Assembly (NCBI RefSeq): GCF_009765705.1
Contig: NZ_LMUX01000021.1
Coordinates: forward strand, 151,607 to 215,606
Source of the DNA: Burkholderia sp. L27(2015)
GTDB taxonomy: Bacteria > Pseudomonadota > Gammaproteobacteria > Burkholderiales > Burkholderiaceae
DNA: 64,000 bases
Direction of reading: 5' to 3'
The position numbers were made by a program, and so were the translations under genes. Below the pieces are notes generated by a model, which saw only the letters and a list, made by a program, of their open reading frames with translations, was not told the origin of the DNA and did no database searches. This document shows positions 1 to 9,054 of this stretch, piece by piece (the first letter of the stretch is position 1; every line of letters begins with the position of its first letter).

Positions 1-1048
1 ATAAATAAATCCGACGGATTTCACGCAAGCCGGTGAGGATGATGGCGCTCATCGGCAATGCCAGCAACACGCCGAAAAAGCCGAATAGCTGTCCGAACGC
101 GAGCAAGGCGAAAATGACCGCGAGCGGATGCATGCCGATGCGCTCACCGACCAGCCGCGGCGTCAGGAAGAAGCCTTCCAGCACCTGGCCGACGCCATAA
201 ATCACGGCGACCGCGCCAAAGCCATACAAGGTGCCAAACTGTAGCATCGCTGCGAGCAACGCCAGCACCAAGCCGATGGCGAAGCCGATGTAGGGGATGA
301 ACACGGCCAGGCCGGTAAATATACCGACCGGCAACGCGACTTCAAAGCGCGCAACGGTCAAGGCGATGGCGTAATAGGCCGCCAGCACGCCCATGACCAG
401 CAACTGTCCGCGCAGATATTGCGAGAGCATCTGGTCGATTTCCGTGGCGAGCGCCAGCGTTTTTGGCAGCCACTGGCGCGGGATGGCGTTTTCGACGCGT
501 TCGAGCATGCGGTTCCAGTCATACAGCAGGTAGTACAGAACCAATGGCGTGAGCACCAGGTTACCGACCACGGTCATCGCCACGTTGCCGCTGGTACGGA
601 TCGAGGTCCACGCAGCCCCCATGATGGTGCTGGTGCTCATGGCAAACTGGTTGGTAACCAGATCCTTGATCCCGTTGAAGTCGAGATTCACGTCGATACC
701 GAGCGCGTTCAGGCGCGGCTGCAGCACATCGTGCAGTTTCGCCAGCAGCAAGGGCACTTGTATCTTGATTTGCGGCCCTTCCTGCTGGGCGACCAGCAGA
801 ACCAGGATCACCAGCAGCGTGACCAGCGTCACCAGTAGCAGCATCATCAGCAGCGCGGCGAGGCTGCGCGGGATGCGCTTGCCGGTCAGAGCCGCGACGC
901 CGGGCTGCAAAATGTAGGCCAGGATCGCCCCCAGCAGGAACGGTGTCAGCACCGGGCTCAAGGCCCACAGCACTACGCACACTAAGAAAGCGATGAGTAC
1001 CCAAATAAAAACCTGCCGTTGGGACGGAGTAAACATGGGTGAATTCAT
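1..1048 (-). CDS. AI-2E/PerM family membrane permease (3' end outside window)
   Basis: About 349 codons are present and the frame stays open through base 1, so only the last residues are missing. The protein starts MNSPMFTPSQRQVFIWVLIA, with a second possible ATG at 1036. Alternating long hydrophobic segments include LSPVLTPFLLGAILAYILQP near the N-terminus, typical of the eight-helix AI-2E/PerM exporter family of the inner membrane. It ends in the basic stretch REIRRIYL, as family members do. The substrate cannot be read from sequence; family members are linked to autoinducer-2 export or Na+/H+ antiport, but most are uncharacterised. It is divergent from purM and shares a dyad-symmetric promoter region with it. 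Neither start has a clear Shine-Dalgarno sequence. Confidence 0.85.
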   Translation of the reverse strand, partial: MNSPMFTPSQRQVFIWVLIAFLVCVVLWALSPVLTPFLLGAILAYILQPGVAALTGKRIPRSLAALLMMLLLVTLVTLLVILVLLVAQQEGPQIKIQVPLLLAKLHDVLQPRLNALGIDVNLDFNGIKDLVTNQFAMSTSTIMGAAWTSIRTSGNVAMTVVGNLVLTPLVLYYLLYDWNRMLERVENAIPRQWLPKTLALATEIDQMLSQYLRGQLLVMGVLAAYYAIALTVARFEVALPVGIFTGLAVFIPYIGFAIGLVLALLAAMLQFGTLYGFGAVAVIYGVGQVLEGFFLTPRLVGERIGMHPLAVIFALLAFGQLFGFFGVLLALPMSAIILTGLREIRRIYL

Positions 1049-1067
1049 CAGGGAGGGGCTTCCATCG

Positions 1068-1087
1068 GGTAAAATCGCTATTTTACC
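1068..1087. promoter_or_regulatory. Dyad-symmetric divergent promoter between the permease gene and purM
   Basis: GGTAAAAT-CGCT-ATTTTACC is a perfect inverted repeat with 8-bp arms. Each arm supplies a TAAAAT hexamer resembling a -10 box, one per strand. The distances to the divergent starts (about 33 bases to purM at 1109, about 31 to the permease ATG at 1048) suit two short-leader transcripts. No clear -35 box was seen. The same sequence could also be an operator. Confidence 0.55.
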
Positions 1088-1108
1088 GAACCTTCACCGC
1101 TCCTCCCC

Positions 1109-2164
1109 ATGAATTCACCGAAATCCGCTTCTACCAAGCCAGGCCTGTCGTATAAAGATGCCGGCGTCGATATTGACGCTGGCGATGCGCTGGTCGATGC
1201 GATCAAACCCTACGCCAAAAAGACCATGCGTCCGGGCGTACTGGCCGGTATCGGCGGTTTTGGCGCGCTGTTCGAAGTGCCGAAGAAGTATCGCGAACCG
1301 GTGCTGGTGTCGGGCACCGATGGCGTGGGCACCAAGCTCAAGCTGGCGTTTGATTTGAATCGCCACGACACGGTTGGGCAGGATCTGGTCGCGATGAGCG
1401 TCAACGACATCCTGGTGCAGGGCGCGGAACCGTTGTTTTTCCTCGATTATTTTGCCTGCGGCAAGCTCGATGTGCAGACGGCCGCGACCGTCGTCAAGGG
1501 GATCGCGGCCGGCTGCGAGTTGGCCGGCTGCGCGCTGATCGGCGGCGAGACGGCTGAAATGCCGGGTATGTATCCCGATGGCGAGTACGACTTGGCGGGT
1601 TTCGCGGTAGGCGCGGTCGAGAAAAGCGAGATTATCGACGGGACGACGATTACGCCGGGCGATGTGGTTTTGGGTTTGGCGTCCAGCGGCATTCATTCGA
1701 ATGGGTTTTCGCTGGTGCGCAAAGTCATCGAGCGTGCCAAGCCGGATCTGAACGCGGACTTCGGTGGACGTACCTTGGGCGATGCGCTGATGGCGCCCAC
1801 GCGCATTTACGTGAAGCCGGTGTTGGCGTTGATGGAAACCGTGCCGGTCAAGGGCATGGCGCACATCACCGGGGGGGGGCTGGTCGAGAATATCCCGCGC
1901 GTGTTGGGCGAAGCATTGACGGCCGAGCTGGATCAGAAATCCTGGCCGCTGCCGCCGTTGTTTGCCTGGTTGCAGGAGCATGGTGGCGTGGCCGATAGCG
2001 AAATGCATCGCGTATTCAACTGCGGCATTGGGATGGTGCTGATCGTAGCGGCCGATCAGGCGGCGGCTGCCCAGGCTTTCCTGCAGAAAGCGGGTGAGAC
2101 GGTGTGGAATATCGGCGCGATTCGTGCGCGGGCTGAAGGCGAAGCGCAGACGATCGTGCGTTGA
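1109..2164 (+). CDS. purM: Phosphoribosylformylglycinamidine cyclo-ligase (AIR synthetase)
   Basis: This 351-residue cytosolic enzyme closes FGAM to 5-aminoimidazole ribonucleotide with ATP, the fifth step of de novo purine synthesis. The N-terminal [17 protein letters not shown] block, the nucleotide/phosphate motif [13 protein letters not shown] (residues 68-80), [11 protein letters not shown] and the C-terminal [13 protein letters not shown] segment are all family hallmarks. Length matches the usual 345-355. The start is the first ATG after the divergent promoter, about 27 bases from the expected transcription start. purN, another purine gene, lies about 58 kb away in this window, so the pathway is not clustered. 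Confidence 0.97.
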   Translation: MNSPKSASTKPGLSYKDAGVDIDAGDALVDAIKPYAKKTMRPGVLAGIGGFGALFEVPKKYREPVLVSGTDGVGTKLKLAFDLNRHDTVGQDLVAMSVNDILVQGAEPLFFLDYFACGKLDVQTAATVVKGIAAGCELAGCALIGGETAEMPGMYPDGEYDLAGFAVGAVEKSEIIDGTTITPGDVVLGLASSGIHSNGFSLVRKVIERAKPDLNADFGGRTLGDALMAPTRIYVKPVLALMETVPVKGMAHITGGGLVENIPRVLGEALTAELDQKSWPLPPLFAWLQEHGGVADSEMHRVFNCGIGMVLIVAADQAAAAQAFLQKAGETVWNIGAIRARAEGEAQTIVR

Positions 2165-2225
2165 AGAGGACGGTCGGGTAGCAGCGCTGATGGCCTTCGA
2201 GCGCCGCGAGTCATGCGCGTGAAGT

Positions 2226-2281
2226 GTGGCTTCATGAGTGCGACGCCAAGAGCGTGGCTTCATGCGTGCGGCGTTAAGTGT
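2226..2281. repeat. Two 28-bp imperfect direct repeats between purM and the BrnA-like gene
   Basis: The two copies at 2226-2253 and 2254-2281 both begin GTGGCTTCATG and continue with GTGCG and (A/G)CG. They lie in the convergent gap after purM. No hairpin with a T-run was seen, so this is not an obvious terminator. Confidence 0.5.
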
Positions 2282-2293
2282 GTGAGTCCGGCG

Positions 2294-2551
2294 TCACCGG
2301 GGATGACGCTGATGTGCTTGCATATGAATCCGCAGCAGTTTGTTGATGTGTATCTGATAGTCCTCGCCCCGCGCCTTGAACCAGCTCAGTACATCGGCAT
2401 CCAGGTTGATCATCACCGTCTGCTTCGGGGGGATCGTTGGCTTGGCAGGGTCCGCGCGGCTGTTATGGGTATCGGTCGCGTTGCTGCTCGCGATGTCCGC
2501 ATCATGCGCCTTCTCCGGATGCGATTCGTCCGTTCCCGGTATTTTGCTCAT
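2294..2551 (-). CDS. BrnA-like antitoxin (orphan)
   Basis: An 85-residue protein starting MSKIPGTDESHPEKAHDAD. The C-terminal half, VMINLDADVLSWFKARGEDY followed by HINKLLRIHMQAHQ, matches the BrnA/DUF4415 antitoxin fold: a ribbon-helix-helix-type DNA-binding segment with the typical LDADVLxWFK core. The start was chosen because GAGG lies 9 bases upstream; an in-frame ATG exists 30 bases further up. BrnA normally neutralises the ribonuclease BrnT encoded just upstream in the same operon. No intact brnT-like ORF is present between this gene and miaA, so the antitoxin appears to be orphaned. It could be retained as a repressor or act on a toxin elsewhere. Confidence 0.7.
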   Translation of the reverse strand: MSKIPGTDESHPEKAHDADIASSNATDTHNSRADPAKPTIPPKQTVMINLDADVLSWFKARGEDYQIHINKLLRIHMQAHQRHPR

Positions 2552-2869
2552 CGTGTATTGCCTCATGGTTGATCGCTTCACGTCCTCGCAGCTTCAGGTT
2601 TCGCCGCTTCACGTCTCGCTTTACATCTTCGTTCCGTGTCCTACCGCTCATTGACAATAACCGTAGCGCGCTCGCGTCACTCACGCTAGGCGAAATGGTC
2701 TGGTTGCAATCAGGGGGTGTCGTCGGATACTGCTGTTTTTTGCGGCTGAGCGCGCACCGCGCAGGGGGCGCGTCGTTTAGCCGAAGGCACAATACGCGTT
2801 AATCGAAACCAATAATTGCCGTCAGGCAATCAATCAGACGATTTCGTATTTTTTTCATGGGCAATAGGC
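2552..2869. other. Gap upstream of the BrnA-like gene; possible brnT remnant
   Basis: No convincing intact gene is present. On the minus strand, around 2630-2665, one frame reads ALRLLSMSGRTRNE, faintly like the C-terminal RIISARxATxxE segment of BrnT toxins, but nothing upstream in that frame looks like BrnT. A perfect inverted repeat ATTGCC-GTCA-GGCAAT (2815-2830) lies downstream of miaA on the minus strand and has no adjacent T-run. The rest shows nothing recognisable. Confidence 0.35.
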
Positions 2870-3817
2870 TCAAAAGCCTAGCAACGCTCTGATGGCATGC
2901 ACCGTTTGCGCCGTCGCATCGGCATCGCAACAATCGATCACCGTGCGCTCAGGCATCCCGCGCAACCACGTCAACTGCCGCTTGCACAACTGCCGCGTTG
3001 CGAACACGCCTTTATCCCGGGCGCCTGGTAAATCGATCTCACCGTCGAGATACGCCCAAATCTGCCGATAGCCGACACACCGTATCGACGGCAGCCCCGG
3101 GTGCAGATCGCCGCGCGCGTGCAGTCGCGCTACCTCATCGACCAGGCCGGCCGCGATCATCTGATCGAAACGCCGCGCAATGCGTGCATGCAAGACAGCG
3201 CGATCGGAAGGCTCCAGCGCCACCGGAATAAACCGATAGGCGGTCTCGGCCGCCGGCTGCCGCGTCTTCGCATGAAATGCCGAAAGCGCTTGACCGGATA
3301 GCATCCAGACTTCCAATGCGCGCTGGATTCGTTGCGAATCGTTAGGTGCGAGCCGCGCCGCAGTGACAGGATCCACTTCCGCCAAGCGCGCATGCAACGC
3401 GGGCCAGCCCAGGTCCGCAGCCTGTGCATCGAGCGCGGCCCGCACCTCGGTGTCCGCACTGGGCATGTCGTTCAAGCCCTGGCTCAATGCCCGGTAGTAC
3501 AACATCGTGCCGCCAACCAGCAGTGGTACACGACCACGCGCTCGAATTTCACCGATCAAGCGCCGCGCGTCGTCATGAAACTGGCCCGCCGAGTAAGTGT
3601 CGGCCGGGTCGATGATGTCGATCAGATGGTGCGGTACCTGTGCTCGCTCGGCCGCATCGGGTTTCGCGGTGCCGATATCCATCTCGCGATAGACCAGCGC
3701 CGAATCGACGCTGACGATTTCGATCGGCAACTGGCGCGCCAATTCCAGCGCCGCAGCGGTTTTACCGGATGCGGTCGGACCCAACAGACAGACAACGGGC
3801 AGTGGAGCTTCAATCAT
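2870..3817 (-). CDS. miaA: tRNA dimethylallyltransferase
   Basis: A 315-residue enzyme that transfers dimethylallyl from DMAPP to N6 of A37 in tRNAs reading codons that begin with U. The N-terminal P-loop is GPTASGKT (residues 13-20), followed by the family motifs [19 protein letters not shown] and HHLIDIIDP. The C-terminal region contains [12 protein letters not shown] and [13 protein letters not shown], which contact tRNA. Length is normal. It lies 28 bases downstream of mutL on the same strand, the conserved mutL-miaA arrangement, and is probably co-transcribed with it. Confidence 0.96.
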   Translation of the reverse strand: MIEAPLPVVCLLGPTASGKTAAALELARQLPIEIVSVDSALVYREMDIGTAKPDAAERAQVPHHLIDIIDPADTYSAGQFHDDARRLIGEIRARGRVPLLVGGTMLYYRALSQGLNDMPSADTEVRAALDAQAADLGWPALHARLAEVDPVTAARLAPNDSQRIQRALEVWMLSGQALSAFHAKTRQPAAETAYRFIPVALEPSDRAVLHARIARRFDQMIAAGLVDEVARLHARGDLHPGLPSIRCVGYRQIWAYLDGEIDLPGARDKGVFATRQLCKRQLTWLRGMPERTVIDCCDADATAQTVHAIRALLGF

Positions 3818-3845
3818 GCCGACACCCGCGTGCAGACGCCGGCAC

Positions 3846-5828
3846 TTATTGCCCGCGCATGAAAAGTCGATCCATGTCGGCCAGCGTCAGCTGGAACCAG
3901 GTCGGCCGACCGTGGTTGCACTGGTCGGCGCGTTCGGTCACTTCCATTTGGCGCAGCAGTGAATTCATTTCGTCCAGGCCCAGACGCCGGTTGGCACGCA
4001 CCGCGTGGTGGCAAGCCAGCGTGCCCAGCAATTCATGCTGGCGCTCGGTGAGTACGCGCGAGCCGCCGTAGGAATGCAGGTCAGATAGCACCGCGCGGGC
4101 GAGCGTCTGTAAATCCGCGTCTTTCAACAGTGCTGGAACTGCACGCACCGCGATCGAGGTCGGCGACAGCACGGCCAAATCGAAGCCGAGCGCGGCGAGT
4201 GTTTCGCGGTTCTCTTCCACGGTGCCGATCTCGACCGGATCCGCCGGCATCGCGAGCGGAATCAACAAAGGCTGCACCGCGATCGAACGATCGGTCAGCG
4301 CGTTCTTGAACTGCTCGTAGAGTATGCGTTCGTGCGCGGCGTGCATATCGACGATCACGAGGCCGCTCGAATTTTGCGCCAACACGTAGATGCCGTGGAC
4401 TTGCCCTAGCGCAAAGCCCAGCGGTTGTTCTTGGTCGGACCATTGCCCCGGCGTCAATTCGCCCACACCGGGCTGGCTGACGAAGCCGGGTATCCGTGGC
4501 GACGATGCGGCGTATGGCGTGTCCAGTCCAGTCGTGCGCGAGTTCAATCCATCACTCAATCCATCGGCTGCACCCGTCGGCGATTCGGACCGGCGCCCAA
4601 ACAGCGCATCGTAGAACGCCAACGGCTGGGCGACGGGCAAGCTACCTTGCCGCATCCGGGCTTGCGGCAGCCAAGTGCTTTGCGTACCGGGTACAGCACC
4701 CGGGACTGGCATCGGCCGGGTGCTTTCCAGATGCGCCGCATGACCGCCCGCGGTGGTTTCAGGCGCAGCGCCTGCATGCCGTGCCAGCGCGCGCTGCACC
4801 GCGTGAAACACGAATTGGTGGATGGAGCGTGAGTCGCGAAAGCGCACCTCGATTTTGGAGGGATGTACGTTGACATCCACCGACCCGGGCGGAATTTCCA
4901 GACACAATACATAGGACGGGTAACGCTCGCCGTGCAACACGTCTTCGTATGCGGCGCGTACCGCGTGGGTGAGCAGCCGGTCTCGCACGAAGCGGCCGTT
5001 GACGAAAAAATACTGCTGGTCGCTGCGGCTTCGGCTGGCGGTCGGCAAACCGGCGTAGCCGTAGACGGCCAGGGGACCGGCTTGCTCTTCGAGTGGCAGA
5101 TGCGCGCCGGCAAACGTTTCGCCGAGGATCTTCGCCGTGCGCTGCGCCGCGTCGCTGGGGTTCCAGTGATCGACCGCGCGGCCGTTGTGGAGTACCGAAA
5201 TCGCTACGTCAGGACGAGAGAGTGCGGCGCGCCGCACCATTTCCAGGCAGTGGCCCAACTCGGTTTGTTCGCTTTTCAGAAACTTGCGGCGCGCCGGCGT
5301 ATTGAAATACAACTCGCGCACCTCGATGGTCGTGCCCGTCGCGCCCGCGGATGGCGCAAGCTCGCCAGACTGCGCGTCTATGCGCGTCGCGTGTGCGGCG
5401 CTTGATGTGCGGCTCGTAATCGAGACTTGTGCGACCGAGGCGATCGAGGCGAGCGCTTCGCCACGAAAACCGAGCGTGCGTACCGATTCGAGTTCGGCCA
5501 GTGTATGGATCTTGCTGGTCGCATGCCGCATCAACGCGAGCGGTAGTTCGTCTGCGGGTATGCCGCGGCCGTCGTCGGTGACGGTAATGCGTTTCACGCC
5601 GCCTTCATCGAGCGTGATGCGCAGCGCTGTGGCACCCGCGTCGAGCGCATTCTCGAGCAATTCCTTGACGACCGACGCCGGGCGCTCGACCACTTCACCG
5701 GCGGCGATCTGGCTAATCAGTTGATCGGGCAGCGGCTGAATGGACCGGCTGACGGCCTGCGGCGGTGCGGCGTCGGCGGATGTGGGCAGTGTGGCGTCGG
5801 AAGAACGCTGGGGGAGGGTATCGGCCAT
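3846..5828 (-). CDS. mutL: DNA mismatch repair protein MutL
   Basis: A 660-residue GHKL ATPase that links MutS mismatch recognition to strand excision. The N-terminal ATPase motifs are [31 protein letters not shown] (catalytic Glu), DDGRGIP and [16 protein letters not shown] variable linker spans roughly residues 340-470. The C-terminal dimerisation domain carries [12 protein letters not shown], which fits the DxHA(X)2E(X)4E pattern of MutL endonucleases, with Met replacing Gln as in Neisseria. That suggests, but does not prove, nicking activity in a lineage without MutH. It starts with ATG at 5828 and is followed by miaA. Confidence 0.96.
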   Translation of the reverse strand: MADTLPQRSSDATLPTSADAAPPQAVSRSIQPLPDQLISQIAAGEVVERPASVVKELLENALDAGATALRITLDEGGVKRITVTDDGRGIPADELPLALMRHATSKIHTLAELESVRTLGFRGEALASIASVAQVSITSRTSSAAHATRIDAQSGELAPSAGATGTTIEVRELYFNTPARRKFLKSEQTELGHCLEMVRRAALSRPDVAISVLHNGRAVDHWNPSDAAQRTAKILGETFAGAHLPLEEQAGPLAVYGYAGLPTASRSRSDQQYFFVNGRFVRDRLLTHAVRAAYEDVLHGERYPSYVLCLEIPPGSVDVNVHPSKIEVRFRDSRSIHQFVFHAVQRALARHAGAAPETTAGGHAAHLESTRPMPVPGAVPGTQSTWLPQARMRQGSLPVAQPLAFYDALFGRRSESPTGAADGLSDGLNSRTTGLDTPYAASSPRIPGFVSQPGVGELTPGQWSDQEQPLGFALGQVHGIYVLAQNSSGLVIVDMHAAHERILYEQFKNALTDRSIAVQPLLIPLAMPADPVEIGTVEENRETLAALGFDLAVLSPTSIAVRAVPALLKDADLQTLARAVLSDLHSYGGSRVLTERQHELLGTLACHHAVRANRRLGLDEMNSLLRQMEVTERADQCNHGRPTWFQLTLADMDRLFMRGQ

Positions 5829-5840
5829 GTCGAGATTATA

Positions 5841-5879
5841 GCGGCTGAACCCGGCGGCTGAACCCGGCGGCTGAACCCG
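5841..5879. repeat. Three perfect 13-bp tandem repeats upstream of mutL
   Basis: The unit GCGGCTGAACCCG is repeated three times without change, followed by a degenerate fourth start (TCAGAACCCAG). The array begins 13 bases upstream of the mutL ATG, so it lies in the mutL leader or promoter region, between mutL and the divergent dedA gene. Confidence 0.9.
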
Positions 5880-6010
5880 ATGTCAGAACCCAGCGATGGA
5901 GCGCTGCGCATAACGCGGCCATTGAACTCGACGGCTAAACGACTCGGGCGATTTAGAAAATGGTTTCCGGTATCATGGGCGCGATCGTTAAACCCTAACA
6001 GGATCCGCAT

Positions 6011-6658
6011 TTGGACACGCTATTGGCTTTTGGCAGCTTGGTGCTGCATATCGACAAATTCCTGGGGGTATTCATCCAGCAATACGGCGCGTGGGTGTAC
6101 GCAGTGCTGTTCCTGATCGTGTTTTGCGAAACCGGGCTGGTGGTCTTTCCGTTCTTGCCCGGGGACTCCTTGTTATTTATCGGTGGTGCGTTCGCCGCTT
6201 CCGGTCTGATGGATGTGACACTGCTCACTGTGTTGGTGCTTGTGGCGGCGATCGGCGGCAATACCTTGAATTACGCGATCGGTCGTGGCATCGGCGTGCG
6301 CGTGTATCAGAGCAATTGGCGTTTTCTCGATAAGAAAGCACTGCAACGCACGCACGATTTCTATGAGCGGCACGGCGGAAAAACGATCGTATTGGCCCGC
6401 TTTATGCCGGTGGTGCGGACCTTCGCGCCGTTCGTGGCCGGTGTGTCGGGGATGCGTTTCGGCCGTTTTCAAATGTTCAACGTCGGCAGCGCATTGCTGT
6501 GGGTGTTGAGCTTGGTGCTGTGCGGCTATTTCTTCGGCAACTTGCCGTATATCAAGCAATATCTGAACGTCATCGTACTGGTCGGTGTAGCTGCTGCAGC
6601 GGTGCCGGTAGCGTTCGGTGCCTTATGGAAACTGATGAGGCAAAAACGCGACGCCTGA
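6011..6658 (+). CDS. DedA family inner-membrane protein
   Basis: A 215-residue polytopic protein of the DedA/SNARE-associated (DUF) superfamily. Members act in envelope homeostasis and are implicated in undecaprenyl-phosphate or phospholipid flipping. The family signatures FCETGLVVFPFLPGDSLLF (near residue 40) and GGKTIVLARFMPVVRTFAP (near residue 120, with the conserved Arg) are both present, among several hydrophobic helices. The start is TTG at 6011, supported by CAGGA 7 bases upstream and by the typical N-terminus DTLLAFGSLVLHIDKFLGVF. It is convergent with amiC; no strong terminator is visible between them. Confidence 0.9.
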   Translation: MDTLLAFGSLVLHIDKFLGVFIQQYGAWVYAVLFLIVFCETGLVVFPFLPGDSLLFIGGAFAASGLMDVTLLTVLVLVAAIGGNTLNYAIGRGIGVRVYQSNWRFLDKKALQRTHDFYERHGGKTIVLARFMPVVRTFAPFVAGVSGMRFGRFQMFNVGSALLWVLSLVLCGYFFGNLPYIKQYLNVIVLVGVAAAAVPVAFGALWKLMRQKRDA

Positions 6659-6834
6659 GGGTGAGGCAGAGGCGGCCGCCGCGTATCGGTTTCACTGGGA
6701 CAGTCGGACGGCGCCGCTCAGGCAATCTCGATCAGGTCGGCTACTCAGGCGGCCTACTCAAGCAAGCTCATATAAATCGCGTCGATTCGACCGCATGGCT
6801 TTTCTTACGCCCAGCTTTCTCCGCTAGCCGTCTC

Positions 6835-8415
6835 TTACACCGTCCGACTTTTCGCCAGCGGTGGGTTGGCAGCAAAATACCGTTTGATGCCGCGTAAGAT
6901 CGCATCCGCCATTTGATCGCGATAGGCCTCGTTATTCAGCTTCGCTTCTTCTTCCGGGTTCGAAATAAACGCAGTCTCGACGAGTACCGAAGGGATGTCG
7001 GGCGCCTTGAGCACGGCAAAACTGGCCTGTTCCACCGAGCCCTTGTGCAACTTGTTGATGGAGCCGATTTCGTCGAGCACGAAGCCGCCATAGCGCAAGC
7101 TGTCGTGAATTTGTGCCGTGGTCGACATGTCCAGCATGGCGCGTGACACGGTTTCGTCCTGAGACTTGATGTTGATCCCGCCGATCAGGTCGGACGAATT
7201 CTCCTTGTTGGCCATCCAGCGTGCGGCGGTACTCGTAGCGCCATGATCAGACAGCGCGAACACCGACGAGCCACGCGCATTCGGCGTGATGAAGGCGTCG
7301 GCGTGGATCGAAACGAACAGGTCGGCTTCGACCCGACGCGCTTTCTGAACGCGCACATTGAGCGGCACGAAGAAATCGTCGTCACGCGTCATCATGGCGC
7401 GCATATTGGGTTGGGCATCGATCTTGGCGCGCAGTTTGTGGCCGATGTCGAGCACCACGTTTTTTTCGTAGCTTCCAGCGCTGCCGATCGCGCCAGGATC
7501 TTCACCGCCGTGGCCAGGATCGATCGCGACAGTCAGCAGCCTCACGGTGGTGGGCTTGTCCGCTTTATCCGGTGCAGCGCGCGCCATCTTCTCGGGCGGC
7601 AAACCGGCGCCGGGCCCGGGCGCTGCCCGGTTCACGCTGGCTAGAGGATCGGACTTGTGAGGCGGCACATTCGCCACGACACTTGGCGCGTGGAATTGCG
7701 TCGCGCCCGGTGCCGCCGGTGCGCTCGGGCTGCTCGCCGCTTGGGCTGCTTGAGCCGTTTGGTTGGCGTATTTCTCGAAGAACGCATCGCTGCTATCGAG
7801 CGAGCTGGTAGCTGGCGGTGCATCGGGTGCCGGCGTCGCGGCGGAGTTCTGTTCGGACAGCGCGGTTTGCTTGTTCTCGGTACGCGCGAGCAACTCCAGC
7901 AGCGGGTCAGGGGCCACAGCAGGATAGAGATCGAATACCAGCCGATACTTGTACTCGCCCACTGGCGCAAGCGCAAACGATTGCGGCTTGACCGCGCCCT
8001 TCAGATCGATCACCAGCCGCACCACGTGCGGCTGGAATTGGCCCACGCGCACCTGCGCAATCTGCGGGTCGTTCGGCGTAATCTTGGCGACCAGATCTTT
8101 GAGCGCCTGATCCAGATCGAGACCGTTGAAATCGACCACCACACGATCTGGCCCTTGCAGCAATTGCTCCTGGTATTGCAAGGGCTGATCGGACTCGATG
8201 GTGACACGCGTGTAATCGCGTGCGGGCCATACCCGCACCGCCATCACCGATTGTGCCGCCGCATCGCGACTTGCCAGCGGGCTCAACGGCCCGAGCAAAC
8301 CGACCAGTACGGTCGACGCACCCGCGCGCAATATCTTGCGCCGCGACCAGCCCGAGCTTGCGCCAGCGGCCGACTCGATCGAGTAAAACGGTTTGATCAA
8401 CAATTTGCGAGGCAC
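6835..8415 (-). CDS. amiC: N-acetylmuramoyl-L-alanine amidase, Tat-exported (AmiC type)
   Basis: About 526 residues from the GTG at 8415. It cleaves the bond between N-acetylmuramic acid and L-Ala in septal peptidoglycan. The N-terminus carries a twin-arginine signal (SRRKILRAGAS near residue 24, then a hydrophobic stretch). Next come an AMIN-type domain (VRVWPARDYTRVTIESDQPL), a long Ala/Pro-rich linker and an Amidase_3 domain. The zinc motifs are DPGHGGEDPGAIG, Glu in YEKNVVLDIG, SIHADAF and VLVETAFISNPEEE. GTG at 8415 is preferred because GGGAA lies just upstream; it overlaps the end of tsaE by 19 bases, indicating a coupled tsaE-amiC operon. A TTG at 8403 is an alternative. Confidence 0.92.
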   Translation of the reverse strand: MPRKLLIKPFYSIESAAGASSGWSRRKILRAGASTVLVGLLGPLSPLASRDAAAQSVMAVRVWPARDYTRVTIESDQPLQYQEQLLQGPDRVVVDFNGLDLDQALKDLVAKITPNDPQIAQVRVGQFQPHVVRLVIDLKGAVKPQSFALAPVGEYKYRLVFDLYPAVAPDPLLELLARTENKQTALSEQNSAATPAPDAPPATSSLDSSDAFFEKYANQTAQAAQAASSPSAPAAPGATQFHAPSVVANVPPHKSDPLASVNRAAPGPGAGLPPEKMARAAPDKADKPTTVRLLTVAIDPGHGGEDPGAIGSAGSYEKNVVLDIGHKLRAKIDAQPNMRAMMTRDDDFFVPLNVRVQKARRVEADLFVSIHADAFITPNARGSSVFALSDHGATSTAARWMANKENSSDLIGGINIKSQDETVSRAMLDMSTTAQIHDSLRYGGFVLDEIGSINKLHKGSVEQASFAVLKAPDIPSVLVETAFISNPEEEAKLNNEAYRDQMADAILRGIKRYFAANPPLAKSRTV

Positions 8416-9038
8416 TGTTTTCCCGTTTCGGTAAAGGCTTGAGCCGTGAGCTGACGACCTTCGTCGCTCAGCGCGATAGCAAAGTTCAGATCGGGTACCC
8501 CGAGCAAGCCTCCCGCTTGTTCGGGCCATTCGACCAGGCATAGCGAGCCGCTGCCAAAATAATCGCGGAACCCGGCGTCGGCCCATTCTGCTGGATCGGC
8601 AAAGCGGTACAGGTCGAAATGATAAACAAGCAGACTGCTTTGTGGTGAGGCAATGCTGTCTATGGTGTAAGGTTCGACCAGTGTGTAAGTGGGGCTGCGC
8701 ACTCGGCCCGGGTGACCCAGCGCATGCAGCGTGGCACGCACCAGCGTGGTCTTGCCGGCACCGAGATCGCCGGTAAGATGGACTTGCAGGCCTTTGAAAG
8801 GTTGCAGTGCGCCTTGTAACGGAGTGTGTGCTGCGGCTTGCGTAGGGCCCGCTTGTTGTTCGTAATCTCGTTCGTAAGACGGGTCACGCAAGATGTTGAG
8901 CGCGCGGGCAAAACGTTGCCCGAACGCGACGGTGGCCGCTTCGTCGGGCAAATCGAAAACGCGCGTCATGATGTCGGCCGGGTGGCCAACGCGAGCTTGC
9001 GAATTTGTATGGTCAGGTGGAACCGAGGGCGCGGGCAT
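8397..9038 (-). CDS. tsaE: tRNA threonylcarbamoyladenosine biosynthesis ATPase TsaE
   Basis: A P-loop ATPase required with TsaB and TsaD for t6A37 modification of ANN-decoding tRNAs. Its Walker A motif is TGDLGAGKTTLVRATLHALG, followed by VRSPTYTLVEPY and YHFDLYRFADPAEW, all diagnostic. It is longer than the usual 150-160 residues because of an N-terminal extension and a loop with an AAAHTPLQGAL segment. The first ATG is 9038; MTRVFDLPDEA at 8969 is an equally possible start. The stop overlaps the amiC start. It is divergent from queG with only 16 bases between the starts if 9038 is used. Confidence 0.9.
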   Translation of the reverse strand: MPAPSVPPDHTNSQARVGHPADIMTRVFDLPDEAATVAFGQRFARALNILRDPSYERDYEQQAGPTQAAAHTPLQGALQPFKGLQVHLTGDLGAGKTTLVRATLHALGHPGRVRSPTYTLVEPYTIDSIASPQSSLLVYHFDLYRFADPAEWADAGFRDYFGSGSLCLVEWPEQAGGLLGVPDLNFAIALSDEGRQLTAQAFTETGKQCLANC

Positions 9039-9042
9039 TGCG

Positions 9043-9048
9043 TAAAAT
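9043..9048 (+). promoter_or_regulatory. Putative -10 box of queG, close enough for a leaderless transcript
   Basis: TAAAAT ends 6 bases before the queG ATG at 9055, so transcription would begin at or beside the start codon. No matching -35 box or Shine-Dalgarno sequence is apparent. Confidence 0.45.
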
Positions 9049-9054
9049 GATCAT

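Noticed and set aside
1115-2263. A 382-codon frame antisense to purM
   Set aside because: Long antisense frames are common in GC-rich genes; the translation is His/Arg/Gln-rich with no domain, and purM on the other strand is certain.
2815-2830. ATTGCC-GTCA-GGCAAT considered as the miaA terminator
   Set aside because: The stem is short and AT-rich and no T-run follows on the minus strand.
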